Part shown: positions 8,667-17,609 of the stretch, piece by piece
How the letters are laid out: each line of letters opens with the position of its first letter
Numbering within the stretch: the first letter of the stretch is position 1
DNA from: SZUA-22 sp963751695
Lineage (GTDB): Bacteria; Bacteroidota; Ignavibacteria; Ignavibacteriales; Melioribacteraceae
Length of the DNA: 64,000 nt
Direction: 5' to 3'
NCBI GenBank assembly: GCA_963751695.1
Contig: CAVVVP010000001.1
Coordinates: 62,001 to 126,000, forward strand
Position numbers and translations under genes: made by a program
Notes under the pieces: model-generated
Seen by the model: only the letters and a program-made list of their open reading frames with translations
Databases searched by the model: none
What the model was told of the DNA's origin: nothing

Positions 8667-9716
8667 TTAGCGCTCAATTCTAATATGATTTGAGAAGATC
8701 CATGCTTTACCGTCCAAATAGACTTCGACTCTATATGCTCCTGGAATTTGGATTCTAAATTCAGCATCAATGTTTTCGATCTCATCAATTTTTCTACCGT
8801 TTCTAATCAGTTTTATTGTTCCACTCATATTCGGTAAAATTACCCTCAACCTAATATTGGACTTGAATTCTACATTCTCGCCCATATGATAAATTTTTGA
8901 AGAATCTTGAGCGAAAAATCGAAATCCTTTTGCGTCTGCATGATAATAGTTGGAGATAAAACACTTGCCTAATTTTAACGAGTTATATAGGGAATTCTTA
9001 TCCTCTTCAAACTCGTTTTTCTTTTTCGATCTTTTTAAAGGCTGCTCAGTTAAAATGTGAGTCCGGATTGATTTAAAGAGGACTTTATAAGGAAAAACCT
9101 CGACTTCAAAAAAACCCAATAGATTTATTTTATGTGCATGAGCATCAATACCACCAATTCCAACCACTCTTCTTTTTTGGTTTAGATCATCCCATACCTT
9201 GAGTGTTTTTTTTGGAGGCCCAACAATTGTTTTAAGTGGATGCACGAAAGAATTATATTTATTTTGCTCAGTTAAACCTTCCATCCACTCTGACATGTGA
9301 TTCCAAATTTCAATTCCAGTGAAATCATCAATTTTCCAATCAGTCCAAGGATATGGAGGGTGCTCAGCCATAGATGATCTTTCTTCGTGAGGATGGGCAA
9401 TAAATCCTATTCCACCAGCTTCGTTTACTTTTTTAACATATTCTTTTGCTGGAAGACGGGAAGAAAAAGTTTCATCAATTCCTATTGCCAGGTAATGATT
9501 CTGATTCTTTTTATCATTTATTTCCGCCCCAACAAGAAGCGCAGTTTTACCATACCATCTTTCTTTCCCTTCATCTTTAGCTCTGAGAGTATTATGGTCA
9601 GTAAGAATTAGGTAGTCTAGTCCGACTTCTTGTGCAAATCCAACAATATCCTCAACAGTACCAGAACCGTCAGAATATTTTGAGTGCATATGTATGGAAC
9701 CTACATATTCTACCAT
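8667..9716 (-). CDS. PHP-domain metal-dependent phosphoesterase
   Basis: 349 residues. The N-terminal PHP motifs are clear: HMHSKYSDGSG (metal ligands), TDHNT, a third block AHPHEER and a late DAHAHK. The last 100 residues look like a beta-sandwich extension (SNIRLRVILPNMSGTIKLIRNGRKI). The family hydrolyses phosphoesters using two or three metals; substrate unknown. It follows a small ABM-like gene by 13 bases. Confidence 0.85.
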   Translation of the reverse strand: MVEYVGSIHMHSKYSDGSGTVEDIVGFAQEVGLDYLILTDHNTLRAKDEGKERWYGKTALLVGAEINDKKNQNHYLAIGIDETFSSRLPAKEYVKKVNEAGGIGFIAHPHEERSSMAEHPPYPWTDWKIDDFTGIEIWNHMSEWMEGLTEQNKYNSFVHPLKTIVGPPKKTLKVWDDLNQKRRVVGIGGIDAHAHKINLLGFFEVEVFPYKVLFKSIRTHILTEQPLKRSKKKNEFEEDKNSLYNSLKLGKCFISNYYHADAKGFRFFAQDSSKIYHMGENVEFKSNIRLRVILPNMSGTIKLIRNGRKIDEIENIDAEFRIQIPGAYRVEVYLDGKAWIFSNHIRIER

Positions 9717-9729
9717 GTATAAAATATAA

Positions 9730-10029
9730 TTAAATTATTTCATTAAGAGTAGAATATTGTGTCGTATGGGGTTTAATGATATCAGAGAGTTTGTGCATTA
9801 ATAAATCAACTCTTTCGTTTGGATCGTCATCAAAATTGTCGTAAGCTTCCTGGTTTTCAAATGTATACATTTCCTCATACTGATTGTTTTTACCTTTTAA
9901 GCTAAAAACCTTATAATCTTCTAAACCTTCAGCTTTTACCACATTTTTCAATTCACGAATTACATCATGATATTCTTCAAGTTTATCATCTAAGACTTCG
10001 TACTTAATTGAAAATATAACTTTACTCAT
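9730..10029 (-). CDS. Small ABM-like (dimeric alpha/beta barrel) protein
   Basis: 99 residues with no signal or membrane segment. The alternation of strand and helix (KVIFSIKYEVLDDKLEEYHDVIRELKNVVKAE, then YEEMYTFENQEAYDNF) fits the antibiotic-biosynthesis-monooxygenase or stress-response A/B barrel fold. No catalytic residues can be named. Ten bases separate it from dapF, so it is likely co-transcribed. Function not assignable. Confidence 0.5.
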   Translation of the reverse strand: MSKVIFSIKYEVLDDKLEEYHDVIRELKNVVKAEGLEDYKVFSLKGKNNQYEEMYTFENQEAYDNFDDDPNERVDLLMHKLSDIIKPHTTQYSTLNEII

Positions 10030-10038
10030 AATTATCCT

Positions 10039-10887
10039 TTAATTTATATTTATTTTTCCTTCAAACACTATTTTTGCTGGACCTGTTAACTTAACATTTT
10101 CTACCCGGTTTTTTGTTACAATATCGAAGTCAATATTCAACAATTCGCCACTTTTTGTTTTTATTGTTACTGGAGTCTCAACTTTATGTTTTAAAATTGA
10201 AATAATTGAAGCTCCAACTGATCCTGTACCACAAGCAAGAGTTTCTTTCTCAACTCCCCTTTCATACGTCCGAATATTTATATATTCACCATCACAAGAA
10301 ATGAAATTAACATTGGTGCCAGAAGGAGCAAACTGCTCAGAATACCTTATTTCTTTTCCAAACTTTTCAACTGGAAAACTTTCAAGTTCTTTTAGTTTTT
10401 CATCACTGAATTTTTGTTCTTCCAAATCAATAATAACGTGATGAGCTCCAGTATTTATAAAAGATGCTGAAAATAATTGATCCAGAACTCTAACTTCAAT
10501 TTTTTCATTTATATCAGTTGGTGGATTAAGATTGAATGTAATTAAATCATCACTATTCACTTCACCAGAATATAAATTAGATTGAAATATGAATTTTGTA
10601 TGTGAATCTTTAATTCTTCCTGAAGAATCAGCATACTTTATAATACATCTTGCACCATTTCCACATAACATTCCCGTCGATCCATCAGAGTTATAATATT
10701 TCATTTCGAAATCAGCATTCTGTACATTTTTAATAACTAGCAGTCCATCAGCTCCAATCCCAAATCTCCTGTCGCATAGATTTTTAATTAGATCCGGAGA
10801 AATTGCTAGATTCTGATTCAAGTCCGCATCCAAAAGAACAAAATCGTTTCCTGCACCGCTTAATTTAGTAAAAATAATTTCTGACAT
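10039..10887 (-). CDS. dapF: Diaminopimelate epimerase
   Basis: Interconverts LL- and meso-diaminopimelate for lysine and peptidoglycan synthesis. 282 residues with the start SEIIFTKLSGAGNDFVLLD and both catalytic cysteines, in MLCGNGARC and ETLACGTGSVGAS. I placed the start at the ATG at 10885-10887; the frame extends to 10950 but the extra residues are hydrophobic and unlike the family. Full length. The divergent gene begins at 10985, so the promoters of both lie in about 100 bases. Confidence 0.95.
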   Translation of the reverse strand: MSEIIFTKLSGAGNDFVLLDADLNQNLAISPDLIKNLCDRRFGIGADGLLVIKNVQNADFEMKYYNSDGSTGMLCGNGARCIIKYADSSGRIKDSHTKFIFQSNLYSGEVNSDDLITFNLNPPTDINEKIEVRVLDQLFSASFINTGAHHVIIDLEEQKFSDEKLKELESFPVEKFGKEIRYSEQFAPSGTNVNFISCDGEYINIRTYERGVEKETLACGTGSVGASIISILKHKVETPVTIKTKSGELLNIDFDIVTKNRVENVKLTGPAKIVFEGKININ

Positions 10888-10984
10888 AACGTCTCTAAAT
10901 TTAAAGCAATACACAATGCTAATCAATACTACTAGAGTCTTTATTTTCACTTCTATCTGAAAATAGTTATTTATATATTTTGTT

Positions 10985-11839
10985 ATGCGCTTTATATATA
11001 TTCAAATATTCCTGTTATTAATATCAACTGTAATTATTCCCCAAGAGTTGGTCTATCAAACAAGTATAGGCGAATTCGAAAGCACTTCTGCTTTCACAAT
11101 AACCCCAACTGGTTTCCTCTTTGTAACTGATATTTCAAAAAATGAAGTTATTAAACTAGATACACTGGGAATGGAAGTTCAAAATATTGGCGGCTATGGG
11201 TGGGAAACATCTACATTTGACGAGCCTGTTGATGTATTTGCTACTGATCTCCGTGTTTATATTACGGATAAAAACAACAATAGAATTCAGGTATTTGATA
11301 AAGATCTTAATTATCTATTTCTGCTCAAAACAGATACTCACTTAGAGGAACAAAAGAATTTTTTCTATCCATCGAGTTGTGTTAATTCAATTCAAGGAGA
11401 CATTTTTATTTTAGATTCTGACAATGCAAGAGTTATGAAATATAATTCAGAAGGAAATTTTCTAATTGAATTTGGCGGATATGATTCAGGTAATTTTATT
11501 CTTGAAGATCCAATAAAACTTGGCATTGCTCATGATTCGAAAATCTTTGTACTTGAACAAAATAAAATTACAGTTTTCGATCAATTTGGAATGGGTTTAT
11601 TTAGATTAAATTTAAAATCAACAGCAGTAAACCTTAATGTGACATTTGACAAATTATTGATCACCGGTGAAAATGAAGTTTATTTTCTAAATTTGCGAAA
11701 ACCGGAAAATAGAGTTATAAATTTCACACCTAATGACATTCCAGAGAATGAAGTAATTATCGAGGCACTAATCTACAACGCAAAGCTATATGTTCTTACA
11801 GAAGAAAATATTTTAGTTTACGCTATAATCAATTCATAA
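10985..11839 (+). CDS. Exported beta-propeller (NHL/6-bladed type) protein
   Basis: 284 residues with a signal peptide (about 1-20, hydrophobic, IQIFLLLISTVIIPQ). Repeated blade-like segments follow: TPTGFLFVTDISKNEVIKLD, ATDLRVYITDKNNNRIQVFD, QGDIFILDSDNARVMKYN. The repeats resemble NHL or 6-bladed propellers that bind peptides or glycans in the periplasm. Two membrane protein genes follow at short spacing. Function not assignable. Confidence 0.65.
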   Translation: MRFIYIQIFLLLISTVIIPQELVYQTSIGEFESTSAFTITPTGFLFVTDISKNEVIKLDTLGMEVQNIGGYGWETSTFDEPVDVFATDLRVYITDKNNNRIQVFDKDLNYLFLLKTDTHLEEQKNFFYPSSCVNSIQGDIFILDSDNARVMKYNSEGNFLIEFGGYDSGNFILEDPIKLGIAHDSKIFVLEQNKITVFDQFGMGLFRLNLKSTAVNLNVTFDKLLITGENEVYFLNLRKPENRVINFTPNDIPENEVIIEALIYNAKLYVLTEENILVYAIINS

Positions 11840-11846
11840 AATAGAA

Positions 11847-12302
11847 TTGAATTTATACTTAAAACTTATATTCTTCTTACTCATTCTGATTTGGATAGTT
11901 GGAACATTAATTGAATTTTTAATTCCCCACTTTGAGATTTTAACCATTCTATACCCAAGTTTTAGGTTTTTGTATTCACATGTTTGCCATCAGCAACTTG
12001 AAAAAACGATCTCAATTGACGGACACGGTTTTTTGGTTTGCAGTCGTTGTTTTGGTATCTATTTTGGCTCATTAATATCATCATTTATTTTACTGTTCTT
12101 ACCGGTTATTAGAATTCATAAAATTAGTTATCTAGTAATTGGTGCCCTACCAATGTTTATTGATGTTATATTATATTCTATTGGAATCTATTCTTATTCA
12201 AAGCAGATTGCATTTTTTTCTGGATTTCTTTTTGGTATGGTAGGAATTGTATATATTTACAACGGTATACAAATTTTACTTAAAAAAACTGAGCAGAATT
12301 GA
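11847..12302 (+). CDS. DUF2085-type small membrane protein
   Basis: 151 residues with about four hydrophobic helices. The block SHVCHQQLEKTISIDGHGFLVCSRCFGIYFG, with paired Cys and His, is typical of the DUF2085 family of unknown function; the CxxC and CH pairs suggest metal or redox chemistry. It starts at a TTG (11847), the only candidate near the expected N-terminus, and its TGA overlaps the next gene. Confidence 0.7.
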   Translation: MNLYLKLIFFLLILIWIVGTLIEFLIPHFEILTILYPSFRFLYSHVCHQQLEKTISIDGHGFLVCSRCFGIYFGSLISSFILLFLPVIRIHKISYLVIGALPMFIDVILYSIGIYSYSKQIAFFSGFLFGMVGIVYIYNGIQILLKKTEQN

Positions 12303-12808
12303 AAAAGTTTTTATCCCCCCTAATAGTTGGTTTTGGTGCTGGAGTGCTTTCAATTGTACCTGTTGCTAAAAGTTTCGGTTGTTGTTTAATAATTCCAGTA
12401 GCAGCGTTCATCGCACTTTTACTAGAGCAAAAGGCAAACAACGATTTTTCAAAAATTGAGATTAGAAAAGGCTTGATCTTTGGTTTGCTCACTGGGCTTT
12501 ATGCTGCACTTTTCGGAAGTGTTTTTGACTTCTTCATTACTTTCGTTACAAAGAACAATGATCTTGTTGCAACATATTCCGAACTCCAAAAAATTATTTA
12601 TGATTTTCCCATTTCAGAGACATTAAAAGAAGAAGTCATGAATATTTTAGGTGGAGTTGTGGAATCAATTAAATCAAAAGGATTTTCACTAATCTATACT
12701 TTTTCTGTTCTTGCAAATAACTTGATACTATATTCCGTTTTTGGAATTTTAGGCGGAATTATTGGAGCACAGATATTGAACTCCAGATCTCAAAAAAAGT
12801 TGGGGTGA
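12299..12808 (+). CDS. Conserved small membrane protein
   Basis: 169 residues with about four hydrophobic helices (LSPLIVGFGAGVLSIVPVAKS, CLIIPVAAFIALLLEQ, GLIFGLLTGLYAALFGSVFDFFITF, and the C-terminal NLILYSVFGILGGIIGAQIL). It starts with a TTG that overlaps the stop of the DUF2085 gene (TTGA), so the pair is translationally coupled. The Gly-rich last helix and Cys-Cys in the first loop are notable. Family not recognised with confidence. Confidence 0.6.
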   Translation: MKKFLSPLIVGFGAGVLSIVPVAKSFGCCLIIPVAAFIALLLEQKANNDFSKIEIRKGLIFGLLTGLYAALFGSVFDFFITFVTKNNDLVATYSELQKIIYDFPISETLKEEVMNILGGVVESIKSKGFSLIYTFSVLANNLILYSVFGILGGIIGAQILNSRSQKKLG

Positions 12809-12824
12809 ATTTTCGTAATTAGCT

Positions 12825-13487
12825 TTATCTTAGTCTAAACGGGAAAGTTATAACAACCGTCTGCGGACTCTGCTTCTGACCTTTAGGTAGCGGTTCGAAT
12901 CTCCACTGTCTTAGAGAATTGATTGCTGCTGTTTCTAGCCTTGTATCTGCTTTAATAAGTGGGAAAATTGTTCCAACTGTTCCATCTGGCAAAATGGAAA
13001 ATCTTAATTTAACATCAATTTCTTTCGAAACACCTTGCGGATATGGAGGAATTGTATAACTGTATATTTTGCGCATCCCTTTTCCACCAAAATCTATATC
13101 AAATCCAAACTTACCCGTTCCCTCTCCAATCAGTTCTCTGCCTTTGGTTTCATTCTTTTGGTCTGCGTCATTCTTATCAATCTTTTTTGATTCTTCTTTT
13201 TGTGATTTTTCAACAACAGGTGCAACCTCGTTTGTTTCATCAACATTTACGGCTTTAGGAACTTCAACTTTTTTTTCTTCCTTATTCTTTTTTGGAAGGA
13301 CTTTTTTTGAGGATTTTGCTACAGCACCTGAAGAACTTAGTTTTCCAAATGTCCCGAACCCAACGGTCACATACTCATCAGTGTCATACTCAGGTGAGAA
13401 ATTGAAAATAAGTAAAAGGAGAATTATTGCACCATGAATTGTGACTGATAAAACTGCAGAACGATATTCTGATTGCTTCCAAAACAT
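12825..13487 (-). CDS. tonB: TonB-like energy transducer
   Basis: 220 residues: one N-terminal transmembrane helix (VLSVTIHGAIILLLLIFNF), a long Lys/Glu/Val periplasmic linker (about 50-125), and a C-terminal TonB/TolA-type domain (DGTVGTIFPLIKADTRLETAAINSLRQWRFEPLP). It couples the proton-driven ExbB/ExbD motor to an outer-membrane partner. Its start codon abuts the exbD stop; the whole unit from the 1019-frame TPR gene down to here runs on the minus strand. Confidence 0.85.
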   Translation of the reverse strand: MFWKQSEYRSAVLSVTIHGAIILLLLIFNFSPEYDTDEYVTVGFGTFGKLSSSGAVAKSSKKVLPKKNKEEKKVEVPKAVNVDETNEVAPVVEKSQKEESKKIDKNDADQKNETKGRELIGEGTGKFGFDIDFGGKGMRKIYSYTIPPYPQGVSKEIDVKLRFSILPDGTVGTIFPLIKADTRLETAAINSLRQWRFEPLPKGQKQSPQTVVITFPFRLR

Positions 13488-13891
13488 TAGAAAGATTCTT
13501 TTTCTGTCTCAATTGTAAATTTCTCAATACCGATACCTTTTGCTGCATCAATTATTTTGATTACAATATCAATATTTGTTGATTTATCAGCACGAATTAT
13601 TACGTTCTCTTCACTTGCACTTTTTGTAATACTTTCTAATTTTATTGCCAATGCATCCATGGTAACTTCTTCTTGTCCCACATAGATCTTACCAAGCTCA
13701 CTTATTGACACAACGAGTCTTGAAGGCACTGTCTGTTCGTTATTCACAGCCCCAGGAAGCTTTACCTTTACCCCTGTATGAATTACAAATTGTGATGTTA
13801 AGAGAAAGAATATGAGCAAGAGCATTACAATATCCGTAAGTGAGGAAAAGTGAAAGATGCTAAGTGGTTTATTTTGCATTTCGAATTTCAT
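13487..13891 (-). CDS. exbD: ExbD/TolR-type motor subunit
   Basis: 134 residues with one membrane helix bearing the essential Asp (SLTDIVMLLLIFFLLTSQF), then a periplasmic domain (VKLPGAVNNEQTVPSRLVVSI, and IIRADKSTNIDIVIKIIDAAKGIGI) of the ExbD/TolR type. Part of the proton channel with ExbB. It lies 11 bases after exbB and touches tonB. Confidence 0.9.
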   Translation of the reverse strand: MKFEMQNKPLSIFHFSSLTDIVMLLLIFFLLTSQFVIHTGVKVKLPGAVNNEQTVPSRLVVSISELGKIYVGQEEVTMDALAIKLESITKSASEENVIIRADKSTNIDIVIKIIDAAKGIGIEKFTIETEKESF

Positions 13892-13902
13892 TTCTTCCTC
13901 TT

Positions 13903-14550
13903 CTAATCTTCATCAGAAAATTTTTGCGTTTCAGCACCTCTAACTTCTTCAACTATGTCCACAACATCGGATGAAACAATTTCCATATCAAGAACAAGTT
14001 TATTTATAGAGTTGACAAGATAATTATAAAAAGTATACGCGATGATTCCTACAGCAAGGCCGAATGCTGTTGTTAATAGAGCTTCCCAAATACCCCCAGC
14101 AAGGTCGCTTGGATTCGCTGAGCCTTGCAGATCCTCGATCCTCATAAAAGCCGAGATCATTCCGGTAACTGTTCCTAGGAATCCCAACAATGGTGCCACA
14201 CCCGATATAGTAGCTAAAATTGATAAACCTTTTTCGAGTTTAGTGATTTCTTGCTTACCAGCACTTTCTATTGCCTCTTTTACTCTCTCGTGACCGAAAT
14301 GATATTTTTTTAATCCTTTTTTAACAATATTTGCCGCTGGAGTTTTTTCCTCCATACAATACGTTAATGCACCATCAATATCTTTCTTTTTGAGTAGACC
14401 TCTAATTTTAACTAAGAACTGAGGGATGTTCGATTTTGATTTTTTAATTACTAATAATCTATCAATAATAATGGCTACTGCAACTATTGATGCAATGAAG
14501 ATGAACAGCATTACCCATCCACCTTTGAGAACGATTGACAATAAACTCAT
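13903..14550 (-). CDS. exbB: MotA/TolQ/ExbB-type proton channel subunit
   Basis: 215 residues with three membrane helices: about 8-30 (GGWVMLFIFIASIVAVAIII), about 105-135 with the family signature SGVAPLLGFLGTVTGMISAF, and about 150-180 (EALLTTAFGLAVGIIAYTFYNYL). The third-helix Thr/Ala positions lining the channel look conserved. Next to exbD, tonB and an HU-SPOR gene, the set may be a Tol-like rather than an iron-uptake system. Confidence 0.9.
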   Translation of the reverse strand: MSLLSIVLKGGWVMLFIFIASIVAVAIIIDRLLVIKKSKSNIPQFLVKIRGLLKKKDIDGALTYCMEEKTPAANIVKKGLKKYHFGHERVKEAIESAGKQEITKLEKGLSILATISGVAPLLGFLGTVTGMISAFMRIEDLQGSANPSDLAGGIWEALLTTAFGLAVGIIAYTFYNYLVNSINKLVLDMEIVSSDVVDIVEEVRGAETQKFSDED

Positions 14551-14577
14551 GTTAACTTCCTATAAATTTTTTTTGAT

Positions 14578-15954
14578 TTACAATTTATTCTTTTTTAAAA
14601 ATGCTTCTGCTTCTTGTTGGGAATCAAAATATCCGATACGTACCCTATTCCAAACACTTTCTTTTAATTTAATATAAATGCTAAATACAAAAGCATCGTG
14701 ACCCATTTTTCTATATTTCGCAACCTCGTGTTCAGCAAAACTTTTACTCTTCCAAGATGAAATTTGAACTGTGTACTTATTTCCATCGAAATAGACTCTA
14801 TCTGTAATACTGATATCATTCGGTATATCTCTGTATAAACCAGTATAAGTCGATTTTCTTGCATTTGCAGATAAAACTTTCTCAACATCCTTTTTCGTTT
14901 CCTCTTTTAACAAGACAACTTCTGCGGTTGTTTCAGGTTTTACAAGAGTATCAGTTTTTGAACTATCGATTAAAGCTATTGATTCTTCATTAATGGTTGC
15001 GGGTTTAGTTTGTGGTTCTTCTATATTTAACTTCATTTCCGATGTGGAGTCATCAGACTGTGAAGTAAAAATAACTGTTGCAATTACAATAATTAAAAAA
15101 AATGCAGCAACTGCTAGCATAACTACTCTTTTATTTCCATTTTCTTCTATAGCTTCGATATCATTAATCTTCTCTTCATTTGCTTGTACATTCTCCTTGA
15201 CAAAATCTTTGTCTTGATTAATCAACTCTGCAAGTTCGTCAAATGGACTTTTCTTCACGTCTTCAACTTCAGTTTCATCATCAACCTTAATATCTTCTTC
15301 ATTATCCTCGATTTCATGAATCTGTGAATTCTCTGCTTGCTCTTCGGATATGACAACTTCTTCTTCAATTACTTCTTCGGGTTCCGAAATTAAATCTTCA
15401 AGTTCTCTCTTACTATTATCTTCGAACGATTCTATTGTTAATTCATGGTCCTCTAAAGATTCATTTATCTTCTCTTCGGTATTTTCAGTATTAAATAGTT
15501 GATAACCATCTAAAATTACTCCTGCTGAAATAATTTGATTTACACTCTGTTGTATTGATCCTTCAAGTTCATTATCACCCTCAGAGGTTTCAGGTGCATC
15601 AAATATTGTTGAAGGTTCGTCAATGCTTAGATTAAACACAGATTCGTTAAACGCAGAGCTCTGAGGACTTTCAGGTATAAGATCAATTGTAAGAAAAAGA
15701 TTTTGTCCCTCAGATTGACTCTTGATATTCCTATAGATCAGAATTTCCTTACTCTTCTTGGAAGCATCTCTATCTAAACGAGAAACTGGTTCAACTTGAA
15801 GTTGGAATAATCCAATATTTTCGATTCTTATTGTTTGATTCTGCTTCAGGACTTCAGATACACGTTGTAAAAAAGCATTAAATACTTTTTCAATATGCTC
15901 CTCGGAATGGCCGGATGCAGCAAGTATTCTCTCTTTTAAAAATTGTTTTTCCAT
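14578..15954 (-). CDS. HU-like and SPOR domain membrane protein
   Basis: 458 residues. The N-terminal 90 residues (LKERILAASGHSEEHIEKVFNAFLQRVSEVLKQNQTIRIENIGLFQLQ) look like the HU/IHF-like CCDC81 type domain. A long acidic low-complexity linker (about 100-270) follows, then one membrane helix (VVMLAVAAFFLIIVIATVIF), a second linker, and a C-terminal SPOR domain (YTVQISSWKSKSFAEHEVAKYRKMGHDAFVFS) that should bind denuded septal peptidoglycan. It spans the inner membrane and may connect DNA or a cytoplasmic partner to the cell wall. HU-CCDC81/SPOR proteins are known near tolQR in Bacteroidota relatives. Confidence 0.75.
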   Translation of the reverse strand: MEKQFLKERILAASGHSEEHIEKVFNAFLQRVSEVLKQNQTIRIENIGLFQLQVEPVSRLDRDASKKSKEILIYRNIKSQSEGQNLFLTIDLIPESPQSSAFNESVFNLSIDEPSTIFDAPETSEGDNELEGSIQQSVNQIISAGVILDGYQLFNTENTEEKINESLEDHELTIESFEDNSKRELEDLISEPEEVIEEEVVISEEQAENSQIHEIEDNEEDIKVDDETEVEDVKKSPFDELAELINQDKDFVKENVQANEEKINDIEAIEENGNKRVVMLAVAAFFLIIVIATVIFTSQSDDSTSEMKLNIEEPQTKPATINEESIALIDSSKTDTLVKPETTAEVVLLKEETKKDVEKVLSANARKSTYTGLYRDIPNDISITDRVYFDGNKYTVQISSWKSKSFAEHEVAKYRKMGHDAFVFSIYIKLKESVWNRVRIGYFDSQQEAEAFLKKNKL

Positions 15955-15987
15955 TACTAAAATTCCTCTTTTAGTTTAGTAAAGAAT

Positions 15988-17583
15988 TTACCAATTGTAC
16001 TCTACACCGAAGACCATATCAAATGGTTTTTCCCTGTAGTTCTTGAAAAGATAATTCTTTCTATTCAAAAGATTATCCAAGGTTGCAGTTAGTGCTAAAT
16101 TCTCAAGAAGATTATATCTTAAATAAAATGATAAGTTGATGAAATTCGGAAGTTTAACAGTGTTTTCAATATCTGCATAACTACTTCCATAATAACTGAA
16201 TTGAACTCGTCCAAGCAGATTATATAAAAATCGATAAGAGTAAGAGATATCAGTTATAAAGGAAGGAGTATAAGTTATTTTTTTACTATCACCATTTGTA
16301 ACATTTTGGAACTCAAGATTTGCAAATAATTTACCATACTGGTTTGCATCCAAATCTATGCTGAAAAATATGGCATTTCTTTTTACATCATCAATTGTGT
16401 TTATGTCAAAAAATGCATCAACAGCATTATCTTCAAAGTATAAATAATTATTATATTTCTCAAACGTTATGCCAGCCTTAATTTCTAACGATTTTGCATA
16501 TTCGTATTTAATAGCCCCTTTGAGATTGGATGCCTTTCGTTGAAATACATTCATGATTTGACCAATCTTGAAATATCTATTTTGTGAAATAAAATCATTT
16601 ATTGAAAGAAATTCTGATTCACCTGAATATGAAGCGAAAAGAGAAAGCTGCTTCTGGATATCAAAAGTAAAATACGCAAATGGTGAAAAGAGAGTGTTAG
16701 AACCCTGTGAAGATAAATGTGCCCCTACTTTAAAGTAGAAAACTTTCGAACTTACAAATTCCACAAATCCATTTGTTGAGAAATATGTATATCGATTTAT
16801 TTCATCATCAATTTCGGTAACTTCCTGTGTTGTAATTCTACCGTCAATTCCAGCAGCGAGAAAACCGAAATCATATTTAAGGAATAAGTCCCAATCATAT
16901 CTCGCTTCCTTCAAATTATCTTTTGTCAGTTTTACATTTTTTCCACTTACTTTTAATCCATAATTTAATGTTCTTTGCAGCCTATTAATAAATGACAGAT
17001 TAAATCTTGAAAAATGATTTTCTCTTTCTGTGGAGGGAGAAATTGAACCGTAAAGATTATATCCTTCTCTCAAAAATGTTGCATCTATATCAATTGCCAA
17101 TCCATGAAACCATAAACTTCGTTTGTTTATAAAATAATTAAAATTGACTGTGCCTCCAGATGTATTATACCCCGCATAAGGAATATACTCCCTAATGTTA
17201 GAACCCCATATATGTGTATTAAATAAGAATTGTCCAATACTTTCATGAAAATAAAAATCCCCAGTCGGAAGTGTCTGTGAACCGACACCAAGTTTTAGAA
17301 GACCATTATAACCGTGTGGTTTATCATAAAACTCCAAATCCATTTTTATTGGATTTGAGTATTCTGTGAGAACAAATTCTTCAACATCGTATTGTGGAGT
17401 TAAAAATTCTTCAGAAACAACTGGAATATAATCTGATTTATTCTTTTTCATAGTTGGAATTGAAACACTTTGCACGCCGGTGATAACGAAGTCAGGTAAC
17501 TCAATACTTTGTGCATTAGTCTCCAATGTAGATAAAAACAAAAATGTCAAGGTTGTTAATATTAAAGTTGTTTTTTGCTTCAT
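15988..17583 (-). CDS. Outer-membrane beta-barrel, TonB-receptor-like
   Basis: 531 residues with a signal peptide (about 1-25, ending NAQ), then SIELPDFVITGVQSVSIP, a plug-entry-like segment, and many amphipathic strands. The C-terminus ends DMVFGVEYNW, an aromatic finish expected of outer-membrane barrels, with a DNLLNRKNYLF motif common in TonB receptors. Shorter than typical receptors and lacking a clear full plug. It lies between a large TPR protein and the HU-SPOR gene, so it is probably the outer-membrane partner of this envelope complex. Confidence 0.7.
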   Translation of the reverse strand: MKQKTTLILTTLTFLFLSTLETNAQSIELPDFVITGVQSVSIPTMKKNKSDYIPVVSEEFLTPQYDVEEFVLTEYSNPIKMDLEFYDKPHGYNGLLKLGVGSQTLPTGDFYFHESIGQFLFNTHIWGSNIREYIPYAGYNTSGGTVNFNYFINKRSLWFHGLAIDIDATFLREGYNLYGSISPSTERENHFSRFNLSFINRLQRTLNYGLKVSGKNVKLTKDNLKEARYDWDLFLKYDFGFLAAGIDGRITTQEVTEIDDEINRYTYFSTNGFVEFVSSKVFYFKVGAHLSSQGSNTLFSPFAYFTFDIQKQLSLFASYSGESEFLSINDFISQNRYFKIGQIMNVFQRKASNLKGAIKYEYAKSLEIKAGITFEKYNNYLYFEDNAVDAFFDINTIDDVKRNAIFFSIDLDANQYGKLFANLEFQNVTNGDSKKITYTPSFITDISYSYRFLYNLLGRVQFSYYGSSYADIENTVKLPNFINLSFYLRYNLLENLALTATLDNLLNRKNYLFKNYREKPFDMVFGVEYNW

Positions 17584-17609
17584 TTTTATTATTCTATAAA
17601 AGAAAGTCC

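Noticed and set aside
10888..10950. Longer DapF start at 10950
   Set aside because: The extra 21 residues are hydrophobic and unlike any cytoplasmic epimerase start; the ATG at 10887 begins the conserved SEIIFTKLSGAGNDF.
13043..13437. Two plus-strand open frames of 71 and 122 codons opposite tonB
   Set aside because: They mirror the low-complexity linker of tonB on the other strand, lack ribosome binding sites and have biased Ser/Phe/Pro composition. The minus-strand gene is well supported.
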